The position numbers and the translations under genes were made by a program. From Homalodisca vitripennis (taxonomy: Eukaryota; Arthropoda; Insecta; Hemiptera; Cicadellidae), in contig NC_060213.1 in NCBI RefSeq assembly GCF_021130785.1, forward strand, positions 133,500,001-133,564,000: a DNA stretch of 64,000 bases. The letters run 5' to 3'. Positions within the stretch are counted from its first letter, which is position 1. Every line of letters starts with the position of its first letter. Below the pieces are notes generated by a model. It did not search any database, was not told the DNA's origin, and was given only the letters and a program-made list of their open reading frames with translations. Shown here in pieces: positions 34,011-45,906 of this stretch.

Positions 34011-34792
34011 ATTTTACGTGACAACGTCTTTTTTTCGGTATAATATTTATTGATATGAATATTATTAAATTGCACAATAGGAACAAGGAATTGAATGAAA
34101 ATAAGAATTGCACAAATTTTAACTATAGAAATATATTTTGTTTACTAAAACATTGTACATAATTTGAAATTAATTAAAATTTGTTATTGTAAATGGTAAA
34201 GTTGAATAAAACATTTACTAAAATTGGAATTTGAAATTCTTGCTAAACACAGTTAAATTCTAACTCCGCGCGTGGTGATTGGTCGGTTTAGTTCGTTTGT
34301 TTGGTCGCACTGTTATGACAGGTTAGAGGTTATAATTTGTTATTTTAAATGTTTGACTAGCAATACGCGCTGTTTCTTCTCAATCGACTGAATTACGATT
34401 GATTGCAGAGTGATTTAAACTAATAATTTACTTAACACTATCAACATTTGTCAATCGTATGACATAACCTATAAACTCAGTTTCTCAACTTTTGTGTCAA
34501 TCTAACAATTAATCAATCAATCATAGTTTACGATAATGAAATATCAGTGTACAATTATTTACCTTTATTGTTGTAGTTGTTGTAAATGACGAATCTAAGC
34601 ACTCCACATTTTCACGAATAAACATAGTTATCTGCTTTATCCCGTGCGGCGGACCCACAGTTATCTGCTTTATCCCGTGCGGATCCCATGCGGCGGACCC
34701 ACTGGACGGGCATCGTAACGTTACCGGGCGTTACACTTTTTCATGAGTGACTCCGAGCCGCAACCTAATTTAAGACGTTGTCACGTCAAAAT
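34011..34792. mobile_element. 782-base element with inverted ends, CpG-rich right part
   Basis: ATTTTACGTGACAACGTCTT (34011-34030) recurs inverted at 34772-34792 with one extra base. The interior is AT-rich on the left and unusually CpG-rich on the right (about 34640-34765), with a CCAAT-type box (GATTGGTCGG) near 34277. No coding frame is present. It looks like a non-autonomous DNA transposon. Flanking target duplications were not evident, so the true ends may lie slightly outside. Confidence 0.45.
34626..34704 (+). repeat. 33-base tandem duplication, CpG-rich
   Basis: AGTTATCTGCTTTATCCCGT plus GCGGCGGACCCAC is repeated once with period 33. The second copy is interrupted by an ATCCCAT insertion before GCGGCGGACCCA. 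Confidence 0.8.
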
Positions 34793-35494
34793 TCATAATA
34801 GGATTGTAATTTAGGGATTAATATAGTTGGTAAATAATATTTAATTATAGTTATAAATCATAATTATTATTCAATAACTTATAATTTAATTTATTGTTGA
34901 GGATTTATTGTTATAACAATGCTTACTAAACAACATACAAAATGATAATACAGTAAACCACGTTTTAGTCGTCTATTGTTTCCTATTTTACTTTGTAAAG
35001 TAAGAAGTTAAGTTTATTCTTTTAGATTTTACAAAGAGCAATTCGTTACTATTTAAGAGAGTTTTTTTGATCGTGATTTATTTATGCGAAACTTTCTGTT
35101 CCTCTTTTAATGGGGTCCAGAAAACAATAACAGGATTATCAGGTAAAGTATGAGCAATTTGGTCTTTAGAGATAATACAGGGAATTTAAAATAGCCCTGG
35201 GCTTATAGGATAACGGCTCTGTGTGTTATTGGACGTGGAACTGCCTTCGGTGGAATGTTGAACCTAAACTGTATTTTGAATATTAAACATGCAACATAAA
35301 ATTACATTGTCAGATCTCACTGTAATATTACAAGTACTTAATTACACTCAATACTATTACAACATTAAACATCATCATTCCAGTAATAAATGCTAATAAT
35401 ATACTACATCGTAATACAATGTACCGATTCATACTATGGTATAGTTACACTTTTTATACCCTAACTTCTCTTGCATTTTACCTTATCTATACTT
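34793..35494. other. AT-rich intergenic stretch
   Basis: I see no supported gene. A GGTTCAACATTCCACC word on the minus strand near 35260 resembles a tRNA box B but has no tRNA fold around it. Confidence 0.4.
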
Positions 35495-36837
35495 AATTTT
35501 TATAGTATAACTATGTTGAAAACAATTAATGTATTAAAAAGGCTAAAAATAACAGTGCATCGTATTTTCATTCTTCGTTCAAATTTTCTGCCAGCACCAA
35601 ATTTAAATCTAACAAAATTAAAATTTGATTTCAAAAAGGTTAATTTTATATACAAATGTGATATATAATTGAACAGTATATTCCAATTGCAATAATTTTA
35701 CGCTTGCAGTTTTCATCAGTAGAAATGACATACAGAGTAATCTCAGATTTCCGCACTTATTTATGTCCGTCATTTTTAACGGTTTTAATCTACATGGTAA
35801 TTGACAAGATTACTTTTATTAAGAGCTAGACAATTTGAAACTTAAAATATAAGACTGACATTTCTACTGAAGGTCTGCATCTTTAATTAATTATATCTCT
35901 GTATAATTAGAAGAAATCAGTTAATTGTACAATTTTATTATAATTTGCTTACAATAGTTGGCTCCAAGTTTGGTGGATTAAAATCTACCCTCATCCATGT
36001 GAAAAAGCTCTAAGGCAATAAAAGAGTAGGGATGGACTGTTAAGGTAATGAAGTGATACCTGAACAACATGATATTTTTAATTTTAGGTAGGCATTATCC
36101 AATGTTCTCTCTTTTTTATAATAGTGATTTTTACGATTAAATACGATACCATTAATACGATAAAAGACGGTTTCTTTGTTACCACAAGTACATTTGAATA
36201 GTCCGAGCCTAAAAGCTAGTTAAAAACTCTTGCGTTAGCTATATACTTAATAAAATAATTTAATAAGAATTCCTAAAGGTATATAATAAAAATTATAACA
36301 GTTTAATAGTGATTAATAAGAAGCATATTACCTTGTTAGTGCCACAATTAAGAAACCCAAATGTAAGCGGTAAGTTCTCTATAAAACGGTATTCCAGGCG
36401 GGCGAGAACCGTGGAGAGTTCTGTAACTGACAGTCACTGGCAAGAGTATTTTTGTGTGTTATGTTATCGTCTATTACACGTTAACAGGTGGGCTTAATGC
36501 CGTGAACTTAATTCCCTAATTAATCTGATTCCTTGAGAAATATTTTTAAATTTGTGAAGTTGATCTGTATTTTAAATTGTTCATAGATATATTTTAGCAC
36601 ACGACCGTAAGAGTATACACATCATAACACGCGTGACCACTTTCGTTTTCTATTCGAGTCATCCTGAAAAGTTTTTATGAGGTTTAAATTAACCTTTTTA
36701 AAATCAAATTTTAATTTTGTTAGATTTAAATTTGGTGCTGGCAGAAAATTTTAACGAAGAATTAAAATACGATGCACTGTTATTTTTAGCCTTTTCAATA
36801 CATGAATTGTTTTCAACATAGTTATACTATAAAAATT
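35495..36837. mobile_element. 1.34-kb element with about 150-bp inverted ends
   Basis: The left arm (35495 to about 35647) starts AATTTTTATAGTATAACTAT and includes TTGAAAACAATTAATGTATT and TTTCTGCCAGCACCAAATTT. It recurs as its reverse complement at about 36687-36837 with roughly 93% identity. The arms enclose about 1.04 kb of AT-rich sequence without a convincing gene (the frame 36309-36497 is short and context-free). Symmetrical outer ends suggest a foldback-type or non-autonomous DNA element. Confidence 0.6.
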
Positions 36838-36929
36838 CTGTATATCAATAAATCTCCATATTGTATAATTTTATACACATATTCAACGTTTTTCTTGATT
36901 TATTGTGAGAAAAAAACAACTGACTTTAA

Positions 36930-37720
36930 ACTGGACTCACTGATTTTAGATTCACCATTTGAATAATCAGCTGGACTAACACTCAGCCATTAAAACTGCT
37001 TTTGCAATATTAATTTTTCAAAGTTCGTTTTGATGTACCCTTGATGCTAATATGAAGCAGAGATTACATGAAAATAGGTTTTGGTTGATGGATCCTTCCT
37101 ATGGAGAATTATATAAGGAGCTCAGACTTAGTAGAAGTGACGGTAATCCAACAATATCTTAGTCATCTCTAAGATAGAGGCAAAGGCCGTGCCGTTATAA
37201 CCTGATTTACATGTTTATTGGTTCCCTTTAGAGCTGTACATATAGCTACAAAAATATATCTTCATTTTATAAGTACGCCATATACAGTGCACAAGGGCTA
37301 AGAATACAATTACCACTATCTTATAAGCTTTATAGTATCGAAAATGATAAAAATTTGATAACTAAACAAATCTTGGAAATAATTGAAAGTTAAATTGATT
37401 TGCAATGATATGAACTCATTCATGGATGTAAAGCAGCTTGTTATTCTACGACTGCATATATTATCTCGGAATTGTCTGTCCTATCTCTACCAGCATCTGA
37501 AGTAGACATCTAAGTTTAGCTGTGGCCGCCATGTATGACGAGTCCGGGAGCAATAGTGGAAGTTTGCAGTTGCTCTGACATCCCTGTAAACGGGAATAAG
37601 ATGAGCACTTGCAACATATGGTGCAAATAAAATAATCCCCTCTACAGTCTTATACTATAATATAAATTACTTTGAGTGTTGTTTGAAGTTGATGGAAATA
37701 ACAACTTATTGAGGATATAA
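36930..37720 (+). repeat. Dispersed repeat R2, copy 1
   Basis: This aligns in the same orientation with 41545-42370. Shared blocks in order include CAGACTTAGTAGAA or CAGGCTTAGTAGAA, AATCCAACAATATC, GTGCCGTTAT, GGTTCCCT, CTAGAGCT, TAGTATCGAAAATGATAAAA, AACAAATCTTGG, GGCCGCCATGTATGA and GAGTCCGGGAGCAATAGTGG. Indels are frequent, so it is old. It has no coding capacity that I can see. Confidence 0.65.
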
Positions 37721-38477
37721 CAGCTCAATAGCAACTGAGGATATAACATTTCATGTGGATATAAAAGTGAAAAAACCAACAAACTGCCTGCCTTCCCTTA
37801 AAACCACTTCCATCCCTACGAAATTTGGTATCAGACCTCGGACTCAGAATCCTGGATGGGGCAGTTGTGTGTATACTAAGTGTTAGAGTAATTTTGTTGC
37901 TGATCTATTTACCTTGGTGGCATACAACCAATTTTATTATACAAATCTTCCATTATTTAACTGAAAGTTATTTTATATACTCTAAGTAATTTATCTTAAT
38001 ATTAATATTACCCTTTCAAACTTAAGAGGGTTCAGAAGGCAAAAAAATATTTTTTAATGCATTTTCATTTTGTTAGATATTTGTGTTCATATACATGTCA
38101 CAAACATTTTAAGACCACTCCCATCAAAATCTGTGGTTTAGAAAAAATAGTTATTCCACTTTTAGTGGACTTATGTCATGCGTCTATACCAAATTTTTAG
38201 TAGCTCTGCCGTGAATTGACAAGACAGGAGCAAATTTCTTAGGAACAACTTATACTTTCTGCAATGAAATTTATATAGTACACAGTAGTAAGTTCTTTTT
38301 CTGTTGAATGTGTTGGGTTGGTAGTTCTGAGTGTTTATAAACAAGACAATTTTGTTTCTGCTGTTTTATTGTGGCTGTATCTGTTTGTTTACCGAACATA
38401 GGCTATTGTGTTGTGTCTTATGATATTGTGAATATTATAACATATTTTCAGTGACAAATAGTTATTGATAAAGTAAA

Positions 38478-38699
38478 ATGACGAGGCGTAAAAGTGTGTT
38501 TAAGAAAAGGAAAAATTTTGGGGTTCAAAAACACAAGCCAGAAAGTGATCAACAAGGTGATTCAACAGTAGTCCTAGGCCTAACCCCAAAACAAGATGAC
38601 TTACCTAGTGTAAGCTCTCCAAAGATGAAAATAGGTGATAGAGAACTACGTTACAGTGAGTATGAAGGAGAGAAGATATATGTCCCAAAATCCCAATGA
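38478..38699 (+). pseudogene. Transposase N-terminal remnant
   Basis: The frame begins MTRRKSVFKKRKNFGVQKHK, a basic start of the kind seen in many insect transposases of the Kolobok/Mutator-like group, followed by an acidic linker. It ends at TAG or TGA-type stops near 38697-38699 because the reading frame changes at the internal deletion. ATG context is good (AAAATGACG). Assignment rests on memory of the family's style and on the C-terminal part next to it. Confidence 0.45.
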
Positions 38700-39036
38700 G
38701 TCGGTCAGTGCTGTAATTTGGTCACGACTACTCAAAACGGTGTTTGTAGGTCTACAAACCTTGGAGTTTAGTGTTTATGAAGCCATTTTAAGTTTTAACA
38801 GAAGAAATGCCACAAGGTGCCTAGTCTTGAAGGAACTTGGAATTACTGTTAGTAAAAACACAGCTTCAGTAATGAGTGAACTAGACAGACTGCGAGTGCA
38901 AAGGGGCGAGCGAGAACTTTAAAAACTCCAGAAAAAAGCCAGACAACGACGTGAAAGTGCCAAAAGGAGATTGGAAGAAGCTTTTCCTGAAGAAGAGGAC
39001 CCAGACCAACCATCGTATCGTGCTGGATTGCACTAA
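38696..39036 (+). pseudogene. Transposase C-terminal remnant
   Basis: The reading from NESVSAVIWSRLLKTVFVGL onward contains FEFSVYEA-type and LKELGI blocks, an ELDRLRVQRGEREL block, an in-frame TAA, then a basic KARQRRESAKRRLEE and an end YRAGLH. A block of the form W-x-x-x-x-K-T-x-F, a long helix with a VLKELGI-type motif, a basic stretch and a terminal Y-x-A-G match the C-terminus of insect 'Mutator-like transposase' proteins found in Kolobok-type elements. The in-frame stop and the missing core make it dead. Confidence 0.5.
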
Positions 39037-39487
39037 ACTAATTTTATAGGTCAGTAATTGATAATTTCCTGTAGGCCAAATCTTTATTTGCGTTTTCCCG
39101 AAAACCGTGATTTTTTACATAAATGACCCGTTATCTCAGAAACTACAAGAGATATAACTCTAAAATTTTTACCACATCCTCTTGTAGTTATTATTAAAAA
39201 CTTTCACATGGACTTTTTTAGATTTATGCTTTAGTTTTTTTTCTTTACATCAAAAAGTATAGGATTTTATTCGAGTTTTTATGATACAATTTTAAAAAAA
39301 ATCATAAAAATGTAAAGAAAAAAAGTTAAAAGGAAACCCTCGTGTATATACTATGCAATCTTTATTACATGGTATATAAGTACCAAAAAAAATTTTCACC
39401 TCTTTAATTGTAGCAGTTTTTGAGAAAAAGGGTCATCAATATTGCAAATTTAACATGAGAAAGATAGTGCTATCCGAACCCCCTTAA

Positions 39488-40129
39488 ACAGTGAATTATG
39501 CACTCAACAAATAATTATTACTGATCTTATTATTTTTTAATAGTGTTACAACCTTATTTTATTAATTTTCAAGGTCATTATTAAGTATTTATTCAACATA
39601 CTAGTATTATTCCAGAAAGAGATGAGCCATTGTTGTATTACTTAATTTATCTTATGGTGTCGGTGACATACAAAGAATCTGCCGCTCGAATTTTGTATAA
39701 CGAGTGCAAAACAGCTGTTCAAGTAGTATTCTTTCAAACAGAAGTACATATTTACCAAATGGCTTGAGTAGACCTAAGCCAATGAACTGTTTTCAGTTCA
39801 ACAGTAAATAAATAATCTGTGGATGAATATATGTTTGCTATCTCCCACACAACCGTACTGTCACGGATACAGATAATTCGTGTTTTATTTTTCTTCAACT
39901 TATTTTACAAAGGTCACGCTGAGAAGACAGGTAGAAACTTTTATGCACATTTTCACAAAATTGGCCATTCTCATTTGTCGTCAAGGTAGAATTTAAGGAC
40001 AACTTCTACATAATGTCATTGACCATAACTATGAGAATTTTACTAATACGTCATTCATGGCTTAAGAGAAATGTTGTCCTGTACAAATGACGGAATATAA
40101 AATTTATAAAATAAACTGAAACAAACAGT
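39488..40129. other. AT-rich intergenic stretch
   Basis: I see no supported gene. Confidence 0.4.
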
Positions 40130-40290
40130 GTCGATTGCGTGGCTGCGTGGGTTTCCACTGAGCGATCTGGTTCTTACAAGCCCGCCTGCCCGGCCGTTGG
40201 TGGTGGTTCGGAAGTCACCTTTAAGCCGTTGGTCTCAAGGTTAAGCGTTATGGAGGGCTTTTTAGTCCTAACTTCACCTTACAATCTTTA
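40130..40290 (+). mobile_element. 3' stub of non-LTR element with stem-loop
   Basis: A GC-rich run with a possible small hairpin (GGTGGTTCGGAAGTCACC, 40202-40219) is followed by the stem AGGGCT (40254-40259) and AGTCCT (40264-40269), then AACTTCACC. The second stem and its flank match 22957-22973 and 52045-52060. The ORF 40139-40348 overlaps it and is a by-product. Confidence 0.5.
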
Positions 40291-40416
40291 CTTGACTTTA
40301 CATAGCAACATTAAGTTCAATGATGGTGCATGTCACTCCATCAGCTAAGGACTTGAAATTTTGCATGCAAGTTCAACGATCATTGTTACGCGACGCGTGT
40401 TATGAAACATTCCTAC

Positions 40417-40605
40417 CTTCTTTAAATCATTTAACGTCCTTAATTCAGATAAAGGATGTGGGTATGTGCTGACTGGAGAGTCACCAATGTACACAAATAT
40501 GTAGGGGCAGTAAAGCAGGTTTACGATGGTCACCAGAAACAAGAAAGTTCGTTCCGTTACGGTGAGTAATACTGGAGTCTCGGGAGCCATTTGATGGTCA
40601 TTCAT
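40417..40605 (-). CDS. Candidate first coding exon, membrane protein
   Basis: Reading leftwards, ATG at 40603-40605 opens 63 codons (MNDHQMAPETPVLLTVTERT and onward) with a hydrophobic segment of about 20 residues (LFLVTIVNLLYCPYIFVYI) suited to one membrane pass or a signal anchor. Codon use is well balanced. AAG at 40417-40419 is followed by GTAGGA, a usable donor, and the frame continues only 23 more codons without it. A TATA box lies 80 bases upstream and an ATGGCGG motif 8-13 bases upstream of the ATG. The following exons should lie at lower coordinates, but I could not find them. Family unknown. The alternative is a chance frame of 86 codons. Confidence 0.42.
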
Positions 40606-40685
40606 TACACACCGCCATGTTATTTGTAAAAGTGACTCAACTCAAGTGACAAAGCTGTTATTTGTCGTCAACTCATTTTATAACC

Positions 40686-40692
40686 TTTATTA
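40686..40692 (-). promoter_or_regulatory. TATA box for the minus-strand exon
   Basis: On the minus strand the sequence reads GGTTATAAAATGAG. A start site about 30 bases on would be near 40657, leaving a leader of about 50 bases with a short upstream frame at ATGGCGG (40613-40618 region). Confidence 0.35.
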
Positions 40693-40699
40693 AATTTTG

Positions 40700-41544
40700 T
40701 GGAGATTCTGATAAAAGTAGTAACAATAGTCGATTTCAAAGTTAGTAACTCACTTACCCACGAATTCATATACTAATCTAGAAATAATACTTTTTACCTA
40801 AACCTTATTCACATAACTGATGGCAAATTTAATAACTTATTAACTAATAATTTACAAAAGTAATTAAATATAATTTACGTAAGGAAAGGAGACTCACTAA
40901 AAGTAATAGTATACCCACAAAACCACAGGTAGCTATAATACTGGTGTAATGTATATATGTATGCTGTTACAACCTGCTGTTGTAATGTTAAGTGCGGACA
41001 TACAGAGAGACAACCAGTGTGAACACATGACGTCACCAATGTCACAAGCACGCTGTGCTATATAGTGGGTGGAACATTGATCAAAATGACTTGATCAGTG
41101 TTAGGATCAATGAGAATCTGTGATCAATGGTAACATTGTATGGTAACATTTAATATAATAAATGATGATGCACTTTTCATTCATGGCGTTATTTGTAAAA
41201 TCTGTCAAAACCTTTAACAAACGATATAACGGTTTACAACGATACAAGAACAACAAACAAGGAAAACAACCTTTTGAGTGACAGTAAGGAAATTACAAAA
41301 TTTGAGAGCCTCCGGCCCCGGTAATTGTCCGGTTACGTAATGGAAAATGTAAACAAAACTTCTGGTAGAACGTATCTTTATTTATTAGTTTTGCCTCCAT
41401 TTTAGTGTTAAAGCAATAAAAAAGCTACAAAAGGCGCAGGATAATAAATTATAGTGTTTTCGCACATTATATAATTTGTAATATGCTGAATTATATCTTC
41501 CTAAGTCTCCATAGTTATATATAATAGGCACACCTACGTGAACA
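40700..41544. other. AT-rich stretch with clustered TGATCA words
   Basis: Between 41070 and 41140 there are three TTGATC/TGATCA words with partial dyad symmetry, possibly a small MITE remnant. No gene is supported. Confidence 0.35.
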
Positions 41545-42370
41545 CACTGATTCAGCCGCACCGCTCAAATAATCAGCGTTACTGACGATCAGCCAGTATT
41601 ACTGTTTTTATTTGTAACTTTTATTTTTAATTTAACTACTAATTTACCTTTAATTCTATATCGACCAAATATTACATTAAAATGCATTTATGCATAACCG
41701 AGGTGGTAGGTTTTATGTGAGGATGATTCGAGAAGGATCTCAGGCTTAGTAGAAATGATGTTAATCCAACAATATCAGAGTCATCTCTAAAATTGGTGTA
41801 ATGGCTGTGCCGTTATGACCTTATTTACATGTTATTGGTTCCCTCTAGAGCTTTACATATAGCTGCAAAGATATATCTTCATTTGTAAATACACAATATA
41901 CAAAGGAAGTAAGTATAATATGACCACTTCTTCATAAGCTTTGTAGTATCGAAAATGATAAAAGATTGTCAATTAAACAAATCTTGGAAAACATTCACAG
42001 TTAAATTGAATTTAGATTATAATAAATAACATTCACAAATATGAAGTAAGTAATATGTTTATTCATATAATTTTACGACTACACAGTTTATATAATATTT
42101 TTAAAGTTTCTATCCTATCTCCACCCCCATATGAAGTACACATTGAAGTTTAGTTGAGGCCGCCATGTATGATGAGTCCGGGAGCAATAGTGGAAGTTTG
42201 TAGTCGCTCTCACATCCCTGTACACGGGACTAAGATAAGCTTTGACTTGCAACTTAACTTGCTCCACTTGTCGTTGTGGATAGTTTATATAAGGTTCAAA
42301 TGAGATAATCCACTCCATAAACTTATACTACAGTATAAAGTACATTGTTTGAAGTTGGTGGAAATGACAA
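41545..42370 (+). repeat. Dispersed repeat R2, copy 2
   Basis: This is the partner of 36930-37720, in the same orientation and of similar length. The minus-strand ORF 42115-42318 falls within it and is not conserved in the other copy, so it is not a gene. Confidence 0.65.
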
Positions 42371-42984
42371 GTAACAAATTTCATTATGATTTGAAGAAAT
42401 TTTGATTATTAATCAATAAAACAAATCTACAAATTGATCAAAAATCTTTTACTTCTGAACATTTTCTTCAAAAAAACATAAACGTTTTTAAAAACCTAAT
42501 TTTAAATAATATATTAATTCGAATTTTAAGTGTAATATTGTATCCAAACTAGTCAATAACTCAAAATTAAAAAGGGGATAAGCAATTATTTTTCCTGCAT
42601 TGTGCTTTCAATTATTCTATGACTTATTTTTCATAAATATTGATCCATCACATAGACATAAAATAAAATTAAATATAAGAGAACGCTTACAAACAGTTAT
42701 TGTGCAACTTACAAATTGAGGTAATAATTTAATGCAATATTTGTTAACTAAACGTAAAAAAATTGTTTTAAAGAAATTTCAAAATGGTGTTTAAGAATTG
42801 GAGTTATAAATTAATATTACAATTTAATAAGCTTTATTTCATGGAGTTCGGCATTTGTATGAAACCAAAACTGCCAATAATACATATCCGTCTATATAGG
42901 CGAGTTTTTGGGGGGGGGGAGGAGCTGTATCATGATTTGCTACATATTTATACTCTTTTTATACTTATATATCATAAAAAAATT
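42371..42984. other. AT-rich stretch before R1-B
   Basis: I see no supported gene. A 10-base G run lies at 42910-42919. The ORF 42784-43077 runs through it and has no supporting context. Confidence 0.4.
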
Positions 42985-44936
42985 TCATATAGCTTAGATA
43001 TTCTGACGAGAAAACCTAACTGTATTTCTAGTTATAGCTTCAGAGATTTATGTCTTCAGAGATTTATAACTAAGTGAAAACTTTCCGTAATTTAAAATAG
43101 AAACCTTTGATAAAAATGGTATAGTGTATACAGATGTATAAACTGTAATTGCAGTGGAGTGTAAGTTTCTACAGTAAAATTCTCTTTTAATGCGAGCATT
43201 TCTCACCTTTATTACTAATATTTTACAAAAGACAAACAGAGAAATGATACTGGTACATTACGGTCTCTTTGTATGAATGGTGTAAACTAAACCCATAAAA
43301 CCCATGCTTATAAGTCCCATAAAAATAAATAGCGTACCTTGGAGAAAGCACTTAGGTGCTGGTCGTTGGGATCACATGAAAATCTAAATTTAGTACTTAT
43401 CCTAGCTTTAGAATTAGGATTTATTCTTTAAACCTCCACACAATCACATTCCACAAAATTAGTTTTCGTAACGTACTTCCATATTATGTATTTTAATACT
43501 TCTTTAATCTCAATAAATAGTACTTTAACACTCCATTTATTCAGAATGCTACTAAAATATTCAGTTTTAAAACTAACATACGCTCTGTCGATGATGAAAA
43601 TAAATTAAATAAATGTAACAAAATTAATTTTACAAAGGTATATAAATTTGATAAAATTGAGTTAAAGATTGTTTACTTTATTTACGCGCTAATATGTCCA
43701 CTAAAGCAGATTGGATTGAAGCAGTTCTAGCCAGGAGATACTCTGACCTAACTCAGTTTATATAAATGTGGGTCGGTTGCAAAACGTTCTAATCACCATA
43801 AAGTACATCCTGTTTCCTTGGTTATTTTAAATGGATTATAATCTGTCGTCAAAAAATCTCTCCAGATATAGAAATGAAGTTATCGTAAAACAAAAAAGAT
43901 ACTCAGAATTTAAATTGGATTTGTTGGACTAATACTGTGTACTATACAATATTAAGATGTGATTTCTGATTTTATTTTTCAATTAAAAGAATGAATGAGT
44001 TGTACTATAACATTTCGAAATCCAAGTAACATTTATGCATGTTCATTCTTATTTTTATTTACTGCCAGCCTCAAGCGAATTTTGACAAGATTTAAATATT
44101 ACATTTGCGAAAAACTTCCTCTTGTTAAAAGAAAAAGTAGCATATCAATGAATTTGAACCACCACGTTATAAAACTTATCACGCATAGGATATACAGAAG
44201 CACAGATGTTTTAAAGTTTCTTACCGCTTTAATAGTAAGTCAACTTTAAGGTATAATTAGTCTTCTCTATAGGTCTTCAGAATGATTAAGTTTAACAAGG
44301 ATGTTACTAGAGAGTAAATTAACTGGATGTAAATTTACCAGAGGGTTGCATTTAGCTGAGGATTATTTTAAACGGGGGTTTACAGAGTTGTGTAAAGTTT
44401 AGCAAAGGTTCAGTTGTAAATAGAAGTGCATTACCTCATAGGATTATAATTGTAGTTATGTTAGAGACAAACCAGAGAGATAATTGAAACAAAACGTAAC
44501 GGTTATAGATGGTCAGTATGTGACCAGGTGGGGGAAGCTTCCTTATTGACTATACTGACTACATATAATTCTTGACTAGGAGATACATTTATTAAGATAA
44601 CAACATTTGCTGGAGTTACATATCGGGAGATCGGGAAGCAAGAAAAATTAACAGTGAAACGAAAAATGTTAAGACCGTTTCAAAGCTATGCAAATTAAAA
44701 TGGGCAAAAGTATACGATTTTGGTAGATTTCCTTGATCGCAAGGCTAACTCTAGATTGGCATCGGAAATATTTCACATGAAACAGAAGTACTCACACACG
44801 TGCAAAGCCAACGAAATTGCGTGCAAAGACCACTAAACTAAATATAGACTTCGATTCTTAGTCTAATACGTTTCATAACCGATTAAACAGGTATTTTCTA
44901 AATAAAGGAATGAATTGGTTTTAAAGAAATATATAT

Positions 44937-44942
<6 letters not shown>

Positions 44943-45008
<66 letters not shown>
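44943..45008. repeat. (AT)n microsatellite
   Basis: This is an AT/TA run with one G interruption. In R1-A the same place has only a short AT-rich word. In the third R1 copy the homologous place is the inversion join. Confidence 0.95.
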
Positions 45009-45011
<3 letters not shown>

Positions 45012-45906
45012 GTATTATGTAATCAGAACTTTCTCAGGTATCTCAAAAGTCTTTTGAAGTACATTGTTCCAGGATAGTACCCAATGTAAGAATACATGTA
45101 CTAAATTTTACTTAAGGGTTCTAAAACAGACCACTGTGTCACTTCTAAAAATTTAAGTTTGTATTATAATGTTACGTATTCAAATCTCCGGTATGATGGA
45201 GTAAAATAATTATTAATTGCAATATTTACTGAAAATACCACATGTTTATTATCCAAGTCTGCAAAAATGTTCAATTTTACACAATTGGATTATCTTGTCC
45301 TCAGTGAACAACAATAGGCACGTTTAAGTGATTACCAATCGTATGTTGTGGACAGATATGTTTCACTGGAACTATTCAAATATATCATAAATTATATGTT
45401 CTGCATTTGTAGTAAACAAAAAATAATAGCATATATGAATATTATAATTCACTGACGTGCCAACACTGTGAGCACTCTCTAATACCAATATCTGGTACAG
45501 TGGTGTCGCATGGTTACTGTATATGGGAATATGTTACCGGACCCCTGTATAGATAGCTATACACAGATTGTGTTGTGGATATTGAAGCAAATGATAGTAC
45601 ATCGGGGTATGGTTTTGGTTACAAACCACAACAAGTTACGGTTTAGCTCATATTGTTACAGTTTTAGTAACTAAACGCCGAACTGGGCCATACAAACAAT
45701 AGTAGGAGAATGTAGACTTGGGCACAAAAGCTGCGATATATATGGGGTAGTGGAGAAAGGTTCTATTGTTGCATTATGGAACAACCTTTATTGGTAAATT
45801 ATTGTTTTTGGTGCTCACATTACATATATTCTTTGGGATATTTTCATGGAAAACGTTTTGTATGACATACATAACCTACGCTTTATAGTTTTGTTATTAA
45901 TCTGTA

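Larger units (their letters stand above)
38026..39483 (+). mobile_element. Internally deleted Kolobok-like DNA transposon
   Basis: The element is flanked on both sides by TTAA (38022-38025 and 39484-39487). Its ends are imperfect inverted repeats: GAGGGTTCAGAAGGCA on the left and GGGGGTTCGGATAGCA read inwards from the right (12 of 16 positions). Inside are the N-terminal and C-terminal parts of a transposase-like protein joined directly, with the catalytic middle missing. TTAA duplications with purine-rich ends fit the Kolobok superfamily. PiggyBac also uses TTAA but has other ends and another protein. It cannot transpose by itself. Confidence 0.6.

Noticed and set aside
35210..35275. tRNA gene on the minus strand
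   Set aside because: A box B-like word is present, but there is no box A at the right distance and no cloverleaf.
42160..42200. Hammerhead ribozyme core in R2 (TGATGAGTCCGGGAGCAATAG; similar at 37540)
   Set aside because: The CTGATGA-like word is present, but the required GAAA after stem II is missing and flanking stems do not form.
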